DNA of 64,000 nt from Shewanella sp. CG12_big_fil_rev_8_21_14_0_65_47_15 (GCF_002783505.1 NZ_PFGL01000001.1:186001-250000); one strand, 5' to 3'; shown: positions 26,148-34,509, counted from the first letter of the stretch. Notes: generated from the letters alone by a model not told the origin. Numbers and translations are program-made.

Positions 26148-26561
26148 CTATTCTTGAAAGCGGCAGAATGTGAGATGTATTCGCCTAGGCTTCGCCTGAT
26201 AACCTTGTATGGGTAACAGTGTTATCACGCGGGAAACGCGGGGAAGTAACGGAATTAGGAACAACAAGATCAGCAATGGAATAGTGCTCGGGGTATCGAT
26301 ACAGGCTCGGATCGATTTCTCAGACAATTCACATTTTTTAGACTCACTTTTAACCAACTCAGCACCTGCCGATTGGGCGTCAGCATTGCTAGCCATACTG
26401 CTTGAAGCTGAGTCTGTGTTAACGACTGAGTTGGCGCTGACAGCAGCACCCGAAAAAGACGTAGCCGACATCGCCTGCACACTCGACTCATTGAGCAACA
26501 AGTTAAGTAGTCCACTGTTTTGAGTTAAACAGAACAAGGTCAGAATGGTAAACACCATCAC
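26148..26561 (-). CDS. Small membrane protein upstream of scsBCD
   Basis: The 137-residue protein has an N-terminal hydrophobic segment (VFTILTLFCLTQNSGLLNLLL), a Ser/Ala/Asn-rich linker (about 30-70), a Cys pair (KKCELSEKSIRACIDT) and a second hydrophobic helix (PLLILLFLIPLL), ending in a basic tail PRRIHLTFCRFQE. The linker and the two cysteines suggest a periplasmic loop with a possible metal or thiol role. I do not recognise a family. Its place in front of scsB on the same strand suggests that it belongs to the copper/thiol-stress unit, perhaps in the place of ScsA. The start is GTG 26561 or ATG 26558, both with poor ribosome sites. Confidence 0.6.
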   Translation of the reverse strand: MMVFTILTLFCLTQNSGLLNLLLNESSVQAMSATSFSGAAVSANSVVNTDSASSSMASNADAQSAGAELVKSESKKCELSEKSIRACIDTPSTIPLLILLFLIPLLPRVSRVITLLPIQGYQAKPRRIHLTFCRFQE

Positions 26562-26801
26562 GCCCCATAGCTTGCCTGTTTTCTTATTCAGTAAGGTAAA
26601 AATTTGGCTTTCTCTTCGTCTTAATCTTTGATTGTAAAAATAAACGTCTAATAAAAGCTAACAGCAGATAAGACCGGCGGATCGTAATAATAGTTCATCA
26701 ACCAGTAAAGTATTTGGGCTTAGCCCGCCAAATCATTCCTTTGGCGGACTTTACGATCAGCAGACTCACACTGTGTGCCTAAATGATATTACAAGCTGAG
26801 C

Positions 26802-27551
26802 TTAAGCTGAAAACCCGCCATCAATCATCAGACTCGCACCAGTGATGTAGCCCGCTTCTGGGCCAGCGATAAAGGCGACAAAGCTGGCGATCTCTTCGGC
26901 TTTACCATAACGCCCCAGCGCGCCCATCGCCTTAACTGGCTCAGATGAATCACCGTTATCAGGGTTCATATCTGTATCTACTGGGCCTGGTTGGATGTTG
27001 TTCACCGTAATAGCTCGTGGGCCTAAATCCCGCGCTAATCCCTTGGCTAAACCGACTAAGGCCGATTTACTCATGCCGTAAATTGCACCGCCCACAAACG
27101 GAATACGCTCAGCATTGGTGCTACCGATATTGATAATGCGGCCGCCGTCATTCATGTGCAGAGCCGCTTCTTGGCTCGCCACAAACACACTGCGCACATT
27201 AGTGTTAACGGTTCGCTCCCAGTCCTCTAAGGTCAGATTTTCGATGCTATCCCAAATCAGCGTGCCCGCATTATTCACCACAATATCTAAGCCACCGAAA
27301 TGCGCTTTGGTCTCGCGAATGGCACGACGAATAGCCTCAGGCTCTGTGCTGTCGGCCTTAATGGCAATAACTCGGCCACCCATAGTAATCACTTCATCAA
27401 CTAGCAATTGTGATTGGGCTTCTGATGACACATAGGTAAAGGCAACCGCGGCGCCCTCTCTCGCTAATCTTTTAACGATGGCGGCACCGATACCACGACT
27501 ACCACCTTGTACAAAAGCTACTTTACCTTGCAGATTATTCGACGAATTCAT
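26802..27551 (-). CDS. Short-chain dehydrogenase/reductase (BdcA-like)
   Basis: The 249-residue protein is a classical SDR. It has the Rossmann motif VQGGSRGIGAAIVKRLA (TGxxxGxG variant with QGG), NNAG at the usual place (VVNNAGTL), the catalytic Ser in IINIGSTNAERI and the YGMSK Tyr-Lys pair. The substrate loop is NNIQPGPVDTDMNP and the C-terminus is GYITGASLMIDGGFSA. Overall it resembles BdcA/YjgI and 3-oxoacyl-ACP reductase-like enzymes; the natural substrate is unknown. The frame opens at a TTG upstream, but ATG at 27551 is the more likely start. It is divergent from a LysR regulator, which probably controls it. Confidence 0.88.
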   Translation of the reverse strand: MNSSNNLQGKVAFVQGGSRGIGAAIVKRLAREGAAVAFTYVSSEAQSQLLVDEVITMGGRVIAIKADSTEPEAIRRAIRETKAHFGGLDIVVNNAGTLIWDSIENLTLEDWERTVNTNVRSVFVASQEAALHMNDGGRIINIGSTNAERIPFVGGAIYGMSKSALVGLAKGLARDLGPRAITVNNIQPGPVDTDMNPDNGDSSEPVKAMGALGRYGKAEEIASFVAFIAGPEAGYITGASLMIDGGFSA

Positions 27552-27735
27552 AGTTTGCTCACTCAATAGGGGTCAAGGTTGATTGTATAGAAAAATCTTG
27601 TTAATCAATCACAAAATGGCTCTCGCCCGTTGGTTAACACACATTTTCATACTCTGGTCGTAGCTTACGCGATTCACTTCCCCTAATTAAGTCACTAAAA
27701 TTACCTTCACTAAGTCCTACAGGGAATTAATTGCC

Positions 27736-28662
27736 GTGATAAATAATCAATTTGTTGAGATACGCCATTTCGTCACAGTTGCCCAGCTCGGCAGTTTTAC
27801 CTTAGCGGCGCAGGCGTTAGGTATGACGGGTTCTGCACTCAGTAAAAGCATAGTGCGCTTAGAAACCCGCTTGGGCACTAAGCTACTGCACCGCACCACA
27901 CGGCGCGTGAGCTTAACCAATGATGGCGATTCATACCTAACCGACTGCCAAAATGCCATCGCCATTCTAGAAAATGCCCAGAGCCGACTCGGTAGCGAAC
28001 AACAAATCCCCTCGGGTCGAGTGCGAGTGGATTTACCCATCACCTTTGGGCGGCGATATATACTGCCAACCCTGTTAGTACTATCGCAAAAATACCCCAA
28101 ACTCGAGTTATCCATCACCTTCAACGATAGAGTGACCGACTTGTTTAGTGACGGCATTGATTTAGCCGTGCGTGTCGGACAACTCAATGACACTGTGGAT
28201 TTAATCGCCCGTCGATTGGGGGAGCAGCGACGAGTGATCTGTGCATCTCCCGATTATTTCGCTCGACTCGGTACACCTAAGAGTAAAAAAGACCTCGGCC
28301 AGCACCAATGCATTGTCGGCTGGCCACTCGGGCAGCAACATCGCTGGTTACTTAAAAATGAGGATGGGATCACTGAGGCCTATGACATTCCAGTACGTCA
28401 CGAAATCGCCGATTGTGAAGCCATTTTAGCGGCCACACTGGCGGGAGTAGGTTTAGCACAGGTACCTATATGGCTGGTTGAAGATCATCTTAAAAGCGGT
28501 GAACTAATCTCTGTACTGGACGAGCTTGCCACCGAAGATACGCCCATCCACTTAATTTGGTTAAAAACCCCTTATATCCAACCTAAGTTACGAGTCATCA
28601 TCGAAGCGCTAGTCGAATTAGCCAAAGCACCACGCAGCAGGTTCAAAGCGGCGATAAGCTAA
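27736..28662 (+). CDS. LysR-family transcriptional regulator
   Basis: The 308-residue protein has the N-terminal winged helix-turn-helix (FVTVAQLGSFTLAAQALGMTGSALSKSIVRLETRLGTKLLHRTTRRVSLT, about residues 10-60) and the LysR substrate-binding domain starting with VRVDLPITFGRRYILPTLL. It belongs to the common subgroup near YafC/DmlR-type regulators. The start is GTG at 27736, with AGGGAA ten bases upstream. The divergent SDR gene 185 bases away is its probable target. The effector is unknown. Confidence 0.92.
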   Translation: MINNQFVEIRHFVTVAQLGSFTLAAQALGMTGSALSKSIVRLETRLGTKLLHRTTRRVSLTNDGDSYLTDCQNAIAILENAQSRLGSEQQIPSGRVRVDLPITFGRRYILPTLLVLSQKYPKLELSITFNDRVTDLFSDGIDLAVRVGQLNDTVDLIARRLGEQRRVICASPDYFARLGTPKSKKDLGQHQCIVGWPLGQQHRWLLKNEDGITEAYDIPVRHEIADCEAILAATLAGVGLAQVPIWLVEDHLKSGELISVLDELATEDTPIHLIWLKTPYIQPKLRVIIEALVELAKAPRSRFKAAIS

Positions 28663-28685
28663 AGGTTCAAAAACCTTTTATTTAC
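28661..28685 (+). terminator. Terminator at the end of the LysR gene
   Basis: AAAGGTT-CAAA-AACCTTT overlaps the stop codon region and is followed by TATTT. The stem is short and AT-rich, so strength is doubtful. Confidence 0.5.
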
Positions 28686-28777
28686 CCAAATGCGACTTAG
28701 GCAGTGACTAATATGCTGCAAATTGTTTATGTTAGGGCAGAATATTGACTCAGACGGATACCGGAGCCAGAAATCCA

Positions 28778-29425
28778 ATGCAAACCCCATTTCGCCTTAG
28801 TGTACTTAGTTCACTCCTGTTGCTTTCATCCTCAGTGGTGGCCGCCGATGTGGCACCTGAAGTCGCAAGAGTCACCCTTGAAAACGGTGCCCAAGTCAGG
28901 CTTAAAGACGACTTTACCTGGGAATATATAGTGACAGAAACCAAAGCGGCCGCGGCGGTATTAACCACCCAAGCCGTAGCGCCAGCGGTAAATGCCCCAG
29001 TGGTCGCCACTAGCGCCGCCGTTACTGCAGCCACGGTGGCAACTGCCGCACCGATCACTACACTTACCGCCAACGCCATAACCAGACCCGAACTTTTAGG
29101 CTCTACCGCCAAAGATGGCATTAAAGTCAGCTTTACCGACAGCCAGTGGAAGGGCGATAAACTCGGCCTTAGCTTCGAACTTGCCAGCACCAGCGGTGAG
29201 CATGTGACCTTAGTTGAAGTCGAAGCCAGCTTCTTTGGCGATGATGGTACACTCCTCAAAACCGAAAAACTCGAAGTCTGGGAAGCCATTTTCCGCATGC
29301 CAGAGACTTATTTGCGCAAAGGCGAGCAACGTAAGAGCCCTGTTATTTGGGTAGAAGGCATAGATAAAAACCAATGGCAGAAACAACTTATCAATCTCAA
29401 AATCACTGAGATCAACTCACGCTGA
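28778..29425 (+). CDS. DUF3157-like secreted protein
   Basis: The 215-residue protein has a signal peptide (FRLSVLSSLLLLSSSVVAADV), then VTLENGAQVRLKDDFTWEYIV, a typical DUF3157 opening (gene product of unknown function found in Vibrio and Shewanella). A linker extremely rich in Ala, Val and Thr (about 50-105) follows, then a globular C-terminal domain (LLGSTAKDGIKVSFTDSQWKGDKLGLSFEL to the end). ATG at 28778 with GGAG upstream is preferred over the TTG at 28745 because it gives a proper signal peptide. No partner is evident in the neighbourhood. Confidence 0.7.
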   Translation: MQTPFRLSVLSSLLLLSSSVVAADVAPEVARVTLENGAQVRLKDDFTWEYIVTETKAAAAVLTTQAVAPAVNAPVVATSAAVTAATVATAAPITTLTANAITRPELLGSTAKDGIKVSFTDSQWKGDKLGLSFELASTSGEHVTLVEVEASFFGDDGTLLKTEKLEVWEAIFRMPETYLRKGEQRKSPVIWVEGIDKNQWQKQLINLKITEINSR

Positions 29426-29601
29426 GTGAACCTGCAGAGGTAAGGAATTGGAAGCAGGCTTTCAATTCCTTGCAAGCAATCCTTTAAGCTGCCTATCCCA
29501 AAACAGTCTTAGCGTCCCCGACTTAGCACAGGGTTAACCAGATAAGCGTTAAAAATGATGCCAAGCCGTTAAGGTGCAATTTGGCACACTAGGGCAAAAA
29601 A

Positions 29602-29668
29602 GTGTCCACTGACCGCTCGGACACATTAACGGACACGCACGGCCGCTACACAGGATCCTCACGGACAC
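29602..29668. promoter_or_regulatory. Cluster of GGACAC/GTGTCC motifs
   Basis: CGGACAC occurs at 29618-29624, 29630-29636 and 29662-29668, and the inverse GTGTCC at 29602-29607. The first and second boxes form an inverted pair with an 11-base gap; boxes two and three are direct repeats 12 bases apart. This is a plausible multi-site operator or activator array, upstream of the gene pair starting at 29785. Confidence 0.5.
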
Positions 29669-29707
29669 TCACAAATCTATCCGATTGATAAATAATATAA
29701 AAAATTA

Positions 29708-29723
29708 TGGCATAGATACTGAA
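29708..29723 (+). promoter_or_regulatory. Possible sigma-54 promoter
   Basis: TGGCATAGATACTGAA fits the -24/-12 consensus TGGCAYRN4TTGCA in the GG element and spacing, with GA in place of GC at -12. It lies about 60 bases before the start of the gene at 29785 and 40-106 bases after the GGACAC cluster, the arrangement seen for enhancer-dependent promoters. Confidence 0.35.
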
Positions 29724-29784
29724 TAGCCACAGATATGCTTAGCAGACGCAAGCAGTCAATCCCCCTTCAACACCAGGAGACACT

Positions 29785-30411
29785 ATGAGTGCAAGCACAA
29801 AAATCATTGGCAGCCTGTTTATCCTCGCCTTAGTCCCAGCCACAATTTGGGCTACCCAGCAAACGAACCGAGAAACTCAGCACAGCATTTCAATCATAAG
29901 CCAAAACCAAGCTGATTTTTCATGGATCTATGTGCAAAAAAATGGCGAGATGACGGTAGGTGCGGGCCACGACGACGATTGGGAAAAACTCGCACGCCAA
30001 GGTAATCCTTACCAGACGGATTATCTGTGGTTCGAGACCGCGGGTACTTCCTATGTGATCACCGATCCTGTATTGGTCGACCAAATCAAAAGCGCCATTA
30101 TTCCAATGCAGCAACAAGGGAATAAAATGCAGGCTGTTGGCGAACAGATGCAGCAAAAAGGCGATGCCATCGGCGCCCAAACCAACAAACTCTTGCTCAA
30201 TCTCACCTCTGGCGAAGAAGACCCCGAGGTCAAATCACAAATCGAAAATCTGAGCGAGTCGATGGAAGTTCTCGGCAAGGAGATGGAGCAACTCAGTAAG
30301 GTCCATCAACAACTGGTCAGCCAAGCAGAAAAGCAGGTGATAGCCCTCGCCCAAGAAGCCATTCAAAACGGTACGGCGACAACAATACCTGCCAGCAATA
30401 AACAGATTTAA
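29785..30411 (+). CDS. Membrane-anchored or secreted helical protein of unknown function
   Basis: The 208-residue protein has an N-terminal signal or anchor (KIIGSLFILALVPATIWA). It continues with DFSWIYVQKNGEMTVGAGHDDDWEKLARQ, then YLWFETAGTSYVITDPVLVDQIK, and a long Gln/Met/Glu-rich amphipathic helix region (about 108-195: repeated MQQQGNKMQ, GEQMQQKGD, SMEVLGKEMEQLS). The segment around YLWF..-GTSYVITDP followed by the Q-rich heptads resembles the C-terminal region seen in some BlaR1-like sensor proteins of other Proteobacteria (from memory). The coiled coil suggests self-association or partner binding. The M48 peptidase gene starts 109 bases downstream on the same strand. Confidence 0.65.
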   Translation: MSASTKIIGSLFILALVPATIWATQQTNRETQHSISIISQNQADFSWIYVQKNGEMTVGAGHDDDWEKLARQGNPYQTDYLWFETAGTSYVITDPVLVDQIKSAIIPMQQQGNKMQAVGEQMQQKGDAIGAQTNKLLLNLTSGEEDPEVKSQIENLSESMEVLGKEMEQLSKVHQQLVSQAEKQVIALAQEAIQNGTATTIPASNKQI

Positions 30412-30520
30412 TTTAATATGTGTACAAATATATTGAATATTTCTGTTTATATTGATTGAATTTCCTAGTGAAATTGACTATTTTCACGCCGTTTGTCACT
30501 TCATTAGGAAAAGGATCAAC

Positions 30521-31846
30521 ATGGAACAAGTTATTACCGCAGGGAACGATAATCCCATTCAGATGACGGATATTGTCTATTCGAAGGAAAAATCGCTGTT
30601 CACCCTATTGGCTGTTATTTCAGGGATCGTCTGGGCCGGATTGATCATAGGCACCTTAGGTGTCGCGCTGATTTATGTATTGGCGTTTTTCATCATCTAC
30701 CTCTTTAGCCATTCCGCCTTTATCAGTTACTTAAAAGGTACAGCCGTTGAGATCAGTGCAGAGCAATTCCCTGATTTACATAAACAATATTTAGCCTGCT
30801 GCGAGCGCTTAGAAATAAAAGAACCACCAAGGGCCTACCTACTCGCCGCCGATGGCATGCTCAATGCGTTGGCGACCCGCTTCCTTGGACGTCACTATAT
30901 AGTGCTGTTCTCATCCATTGTGGATGCGCTTGAGTCAGATAAAGATGCGCTTAACTTCTATATCGGCCATGAGCTAGGCCATATTCGCCGCAATCATATA
31001 GGCAAAGCGCCTTTGTTAGTGTTCGCCACTTGGTTGCCGTTAGTCGGCGCGGCCTATTCCCGCGCCTGTGAATACACCTGCGATCTCCACGGGCTGCGCT
31101 GCTGTAATAGTTTACGTTCGGCCACTAATGCCGTTGCCGTGCTGGCGGCCGGGGTTGAGCAATGGAAACGTATGAATGTGGACCAATATATTCGCCAAAC
31201 CCAAGAATCGAGCGGATTTTGGATGTCATTGCACGAGCTTAATGGCAGCTATCCTTGGTTAACTAAACGTATGGCGAGGATCCAAGCCAAGGCGCAGGGC
31301 AAAGATTATGCGGCGCCTTCTCGCAGTGCTTGGGCTTATGTTTTCAGCCTGTTTATGCCGCGTATGGGCACAGCGGGTGGTGGTATGATTATCCTCGCGG
31401 CCATTATCGGTATTGCCGCTGCGGTCGCCATTCCCGCCTATAAGGACTACCAAGAAAAGATAGGCGCAAGCATAAGTTATGAGGCGCCAGCAGATCAAAC
31501 TCAGGCTTTAACTTTGACCGTTCCCGATACCGATGCAGCGGTTAAACACATAAATCAATTACATCAATCATTAACCCCCATTACAGACACCTTAACGGCC
31601 TACTACCAAGGCAATAAAGCTTGGCCAACTGAATTGGAAGCCCTAGGGCTCACGGATGCGCAACTGGCCACCTTCAATCTCTACACCGATGGCATAGTCG
31701 GGTTTGTGGGCGGTGAAACCCTAGGGGATTACCAAGACTATGAGGTGTACCTATCGCCCAAAGTCGATGAGCAAGACAATGTCACTTGGGTGTGTAGCAG
31801 TAGCGGTATTCCGGATGAGTATTTACCCGCAGATTGCCAAGGCTAA
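30521..31846 (+). CDS. M48-family metallopeptidase fused to a type IV pilin-like domain
   Basis: The 441-residue protein has two N-terminal membrane helices (about 28-75), then an HtpX/M48-type peptidase domain with zinc motif HELGH (His150, Glu151, His154) and the later Glu in SRACEYTCDLHG. After a linker a third hydrophobic helix (GGGMIILAAIIGIAAAVAIPAYKDYQ, about 286-311) looks exactly like the N-terminal helix of type IV pilins (MIVVAIIGILAAIAIPAYQDY). What follows also resembles a pilin head: a helix ending TAYYQGNKAWPTELEALG, strands near VYLSPKVDEQDNVTWVC and a C-terminal Cys pair with LPADC. The upstream ATG at 30452 is rejected because AGGAAAAGGATCAAC directly precedes the chosen start. 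Confidence 0.85.
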   Translation: MEQVITAGNDNPIQMTDIVYSKEKSLFTLLAVISGIVWAGLIIGTLGVALIYVLAFFIIYLFSHSAFISYLKGTAVEISAEQFPDLHKQYLACCERLEIKEPPRAYLLAADGMLNALATRFLGRHYIVLFSSIVDALESDKDALNFYIGHELGHIRRNHIGKAPLLVFATWLPLVGAAYSRACEYTCDLHGLRCCNSLRSATNAVAVLAAGVEQWKRMNVDQYIRQTQESSGFWMSLHELNGSYPWLTKRMARIQAKAQGKDYAAPSRSAWAYVFSLFMPRMGTAGGGMIILAAIIGIAAAVAIPAYKDYQEKIGASISYEAPADQTQALTLTVPDTDAAVKHINQLHQSLTPITDTLTAYYQGNKAWPTELEALGLTDAQLATFNLYTDGIVGFVGGETLGDYQDYEVYLSPKVDEQDNVTWVCSSSGIPDEYLPADCQG

Positions 31847-32196
31847 GCCTGCGCCAACTCGGTTAGATATCGACTGAAGGAAGCTTTTTCTGAGGAAGTT
31901 ATTTGTATTTCCTGAAGAAATAGTAAAAGGCACAAACAGAAGTTTGTGCCTTTCCTTATCTTACTAACCCTAACTAAGCCTAACTAAGCCTTAAAAGCCA
32001 AACCTAAGCGCCTTCGGTAAGCAGGTTATTGTCTTGATTGACTCATTGTGAGCATATCCACTTTCACTCCACACTTCAGCTTCCACTTCTTTACACTCCG
32101 GGGACTCCACCATTCTTGACCCCCTAATGCCTTACAGGCATCATAAATACGCAAAGAAAGTCTCATATTTTATCAAAGCATCAAGGAGTGATTGCA
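31847..32196. other. Intergenic region between M48 gene and DUF2000 gene
   Basis: No gene is supported. It contains a terminator (31926-31956), short direct repeats of CCTAACTAAG (31971-31994) and presumably the promoter of the DUF2000-AraC unit. Confidence 0.5.
31926..31956 (+). terminator. Terminator after the M48 gene
   Basis: A 12-base-pair stem AAAGGCACAAAC/GTTTGTGCCTTT with loop AGAA, followed by CCTT. A very similar hairpin follows hutH at 35868-35903. Confidence 0.75.
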
Positions 32197-32601
32197 TTGA
32201 AATATTTTGCAATTATCAACAAAAAAGCCAATATCATTCATCAATTAAACGCACTCGCTCACATGAGTTTAGGTCTTGGGCATCAATTATCCGACGAGTC
32301 TAACCACTTCCATGACTATATTGATGGCAGTGGTGGCATTCACCCAAACATTTCAATGTATCCATTTATTATTTACACATCAAAAAACTCAAATCAGATA
32401 AAAAGAATAAAAGCTGAACTCATCGCATTAGAATGTCGCCATACTAATTTTTTACACACTATGTTAGAAGGTGGGCACGAAGAGCAAGTAAGGCAAACTC
32501 GTGAAATCGATAGTGAAAACTTAGAATATATTGGCTTATGTGGTAGGTCTAACGATGAAAGTGTCTTCGCATTACTGAAAAAGCTATCCCTGTATCGATA
32601 A
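32197..32601 (+). CDS. DUF2000-family protein
   Basis: The 134-residue product begins MKYFAIINKKANIIHQLNALAHMSLGLGHQL, which matches the DUF2000 pattern (a Pth2-like fold with a conserved N-terminal strand followed by an NALAH.SLGLG helix). The middle, with YPFIIYTSKNSNQIKRIKAELIA, fits the family too. Function is unknown. TTG at 32197 is chosen because AAGGAG lies 8 bases before it, while the GTG at 32188 overlaps this ribosome site. The AraC gene starts 21 bases after its stop. DUF2000 genes are often found next to AraC regulators and AzlCD exporters, as here, which suggests a link to amino-acid export or metabolism. Confidence 0.8.
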   Translation: MKYFAIINKKANIIHQLNALAHMSLGLGHQLSDESNHFHDYIDGSGGIHPNISMYPFIIYTSKNSNQIKRIKAELIALECRHTNFLHTMLEGGHEEQVRQTREIDSENLEYIGLCGRSNDESVFALLKKLSLYR

Positions 32602-32622
32602 ATGGATTATTTGGAGTAGGTA

Positions 32623-33444
32623 ATGAGCACCTTGAAGTACTCTTGTTTTAAAGTAAACCCTATATTTCCTGAGGTCATGACCTCCCTGGGACATAAACTC
32701 TCCCATGAATGCTCGCCACACTTTCACCTCGATTATGATTTCACCTTAGTCACATCGGGAATATTAGAATTAAAAGTCGGCAATAAAACACTATTCTATA
32801 GTCCTAATCAAATAAGCATCATCAACCCTGGCTATGTGCATTATGGTAAAGGTGTGGGGAAAGAGAGCCTTTCCACCAGAAACGTCAGAATAAGCCAGAG
32901 ATTTATCCATCAGATAGCGAGAGCAAACCATCCCAACTTCGAGTTTCCTCTTTTATTTTCTGAATCACCCATTTTTAGCACTGCAATGGTGACTTTATTT
33001 GAAACTTACTTCGACTTGTCGAGGAGTGATGATAGCCATCCCCAGGAAGTGTCAGAAATGGGTTGGAAACTATTCAACTCACTAATCGACCTATCCAGCG
33101 AGGGAAAACCTAATCACTCAGATGACAGAAGGCGACTCAGTAAAAGCATAGAAATAATGGATAGCGATATAGGGACAAAATTGACAGTGGCAGACATAGC
33201 GAAAGCCGTTAATTTGTCAGAATATCATTTCATCAAAAAATTTAAGCAGATTTTTGGTTTGACCCCCTATAGCTATTTTATGCAAATGAAATTAGAAAAA
33301 GCTTTTAACGAACTGATTAAAGGAGAAAAAGTGAGCGATGTTGCTGTTAAATACAACTACTCAGATCAGGCTCACTTAAGTCGCCTTATAAAAAAACACT
33401 ATGGCTATACCCCAGTTAAGGTGAAGTCAATCAGCCATAAATGA
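32623..33444 (+). CDS. AraC-family transcriptional regulator
   Basis: The 273-residue protein has an N-terminal cupin-type effector domain (SPHFHLDYDFTLVTSGILELKVGNKTLFYSPNQISIINPGYVHYGKG, about 28-80) and a C-terminal double helix-turn-helix (TVADIAKAVNLSEYHFIKKFKQIFGLTPYSYFMQMKLEKAFNEL through DVAVKYNYSDQAHLSRLIKKHYGYTPVK, about 190-268). This architecture is common in regulators of amino-acid exporters. It is co-directional with the DUF2000 gene and convergent with azlCD, which it probably controls. Confidence 0.92.
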   Translation: MSTLKYSCFKVNPIFPEVMTSLGHKLSHECSPHFHLDYDFTLVTSGILELKVGNKTLFYSPNQISIINPGYVHYGKGVGKESLSTRNVRISQRFIHQIARANHPNFEFPLLFSESPIFSTAMVTLFETYFDLSRSDDSHPQEVSEMGWKLFNSLIDLSSEGKPNHSDDRRRLSKSIEIMDSDIGTKLTVADIAKAVNLSEYHFIKKFKQIFGLTPYSYFMQMKLEKAFNELIKGEKVSDVAVKYNYSDQAHLSRLIKKHYGYTPVKVKSISHK

Positions 33445-33479
33445 AAAGCCTAATATTATTCCACTCCGTTTATTTTATA

Positions 33480-33806
33480 TTAGAAAATGAAGTTAACTAA
33501 TGTCAAATGAACGGCCAAACCAATACCTATCGACGCCAGTGCATTTTTTCGATACCAATAAACTAATAAAACAAGCAGTGCCGATAAAATTTGCGGCACA
33601 CCATAAGGCTCAATGCTAAAGTCGACATGGATGAAGGAGTAGACCACAAGCAGCGTCATAACACCGACAGGCATTCTCTGTCCAATATATTTAAAATATT
33701 GGTTATCAGACAACTGAGCCATCAAAATAAAAGGGGCGAGTCGCAATCCTATAGTGACCGCGGACACTGTTAGTATCACCCAAAGCACATGCGTATCAGA
33801 TATCAT
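33480..33806 (-). CDS. azlD: AzlD-family small subunit of amino-acid exporter
   Basis: The 108-residue protein has four hydrophobic segments and matches AzlD, the small partner of AzlC in branched-chain amino-acid export. Characteristic are WVILTVSAVTIGLRLAPFIL and the RMPVGVMTLLVVYS loop with the conserved Pro. Its start overlaps the azlC stop by 11 bases, so translation is coupled. Confidence 0.88.
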   Translation of the reverse strand: MISDTHVLWVILTVSAVTIGLRLAPFILMAQLSDNQYFKYIGQRMPVGVMTLLVVYSFIHVDFSIEPYGVPQILSALLVLLVYWYRKNALASIGIGLAVHLTLVNFIF

Positions 33807-34509
33807 TAATGATCGCCTCTTCTCTAGAGTAAATATAATCTTTACTGATTAAGCTTAGATAACAAATTAAACCAGCTGCTAAAAATGCACTATGAACGAC
33901 GTAATACTCCATCAAGACCCCAAAGACACTCGAAATGACAGCATATGTGATGGGCTTATTATCCACAGTATGGCGCACAGCATCGATAGCCAATGTCACA
34001 AACATAGCGGTTAAGGCAAACTCAAACCCTGTTATTTCAGGAGGGATCAAAGTGCCAATAAGCGCGCCGATTAACGTGGCGCCGACCCACCATAAATGAC
34101 TAATAACTTGCAGCAGGCTAATCTCAGCTCCTGTCAGCTTCTTACCCTCACTCGTACAAGTTATGCCATAGGTTTCATCGGTTAATGCGAAAATACCATA
34201 TAACTTTTGCAATGGCGTACGCAGTAACTTAAGCGGAAAAGATAACCCATAAAAAATATGACGAAAATTAACGATTAACGTCGTCCATGCCACAGTCGCC
34301 AATGGCAGCCCTGCGAGAATAAAGCTAACGACCAAGAACTCAATTGAACCGGCGAAAATAACCAATGCTGCCACCGGTGCCCAAAACCATTGAACGCCAC
34401 TCGACACCATAAACACCCCCAAAGCAAGCCCGAGTGGTACATAAGCGGTTGCGATGGGGATCGTCAATTTAGCTATATAAAATATGCGGTTTATGTTCAC
34501 TACCATCAC
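33796..34509 (-). CDS. azlC: AzlC-family large subunit of amino-acid exporter
   Basis: The 237-residue protein has about seven membrane segments and the AzlC pattern: TAYVPLGLALGVFMVSSGVQWFWAPVAALVIFAGSIEFLVVSFI near the N-terminus and WTTLIVNFRHIFYGLSF, with FALTDETYGITC. AzlC with AzlD exports branched-chain amino acids (and the toxic analogue 4-azaleucine in Bacillus). Several starts are possible (GTG 34509, ATG 34506, GTG 34497). Upstream on the same strand are fragments of an aminotransferase and a 2-oxoglutarate dioxygenase, so azlCD was probably the end of a four-gene operon. Confidence 0.9.
   Translation of the reverse strand: MMVVNINRIFYIAKLTIPIATAYVPLGLALGVFMVSSGVQWFWAPVAALVIFAGSIEFLVVSFILAGLPLATVAWTTLIVNFRHIFYGLSFPLKLLRTPLQKLYGIFALTDETYGITCTSEGKKLTGAEISLLQVISHLWWVGATLIGALIGTLIPPEITGFEFALTAMFVTLAIDAVRHTVDNKPITYAVISSVFGVLMEYYVVHSAFLAAGLICYLSLISKDYIYSREEAIINDI

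Noticed and set aside
26725..26748. Hairpin CCGCCAAA/TTTGGCGG as terminator of the SDR gene
   Set aside because: No T run follows on the minus strand; it may still fold but is not a convincing terminator.
28750..29298. 182-codon frame antisense to the DUF3157 gene
   Set aside because: Arises from the Ala/Val/Thr-rich repeat-like linker; the plus strand has the signal peptide and the conserved start.
29442..29471. Hairpin AAGGAATTG/CAATTCCTT after the DUF3157 gene
   Set aside because: Weak stem and no T run; not listed as a terminator.
29570..29600. Second sigma-54-like site TTGGCACACTAGGGCAAA
   Set aside because: The GG-GC spacing is one base too short and it lies upstream of the GGACAC boxes.
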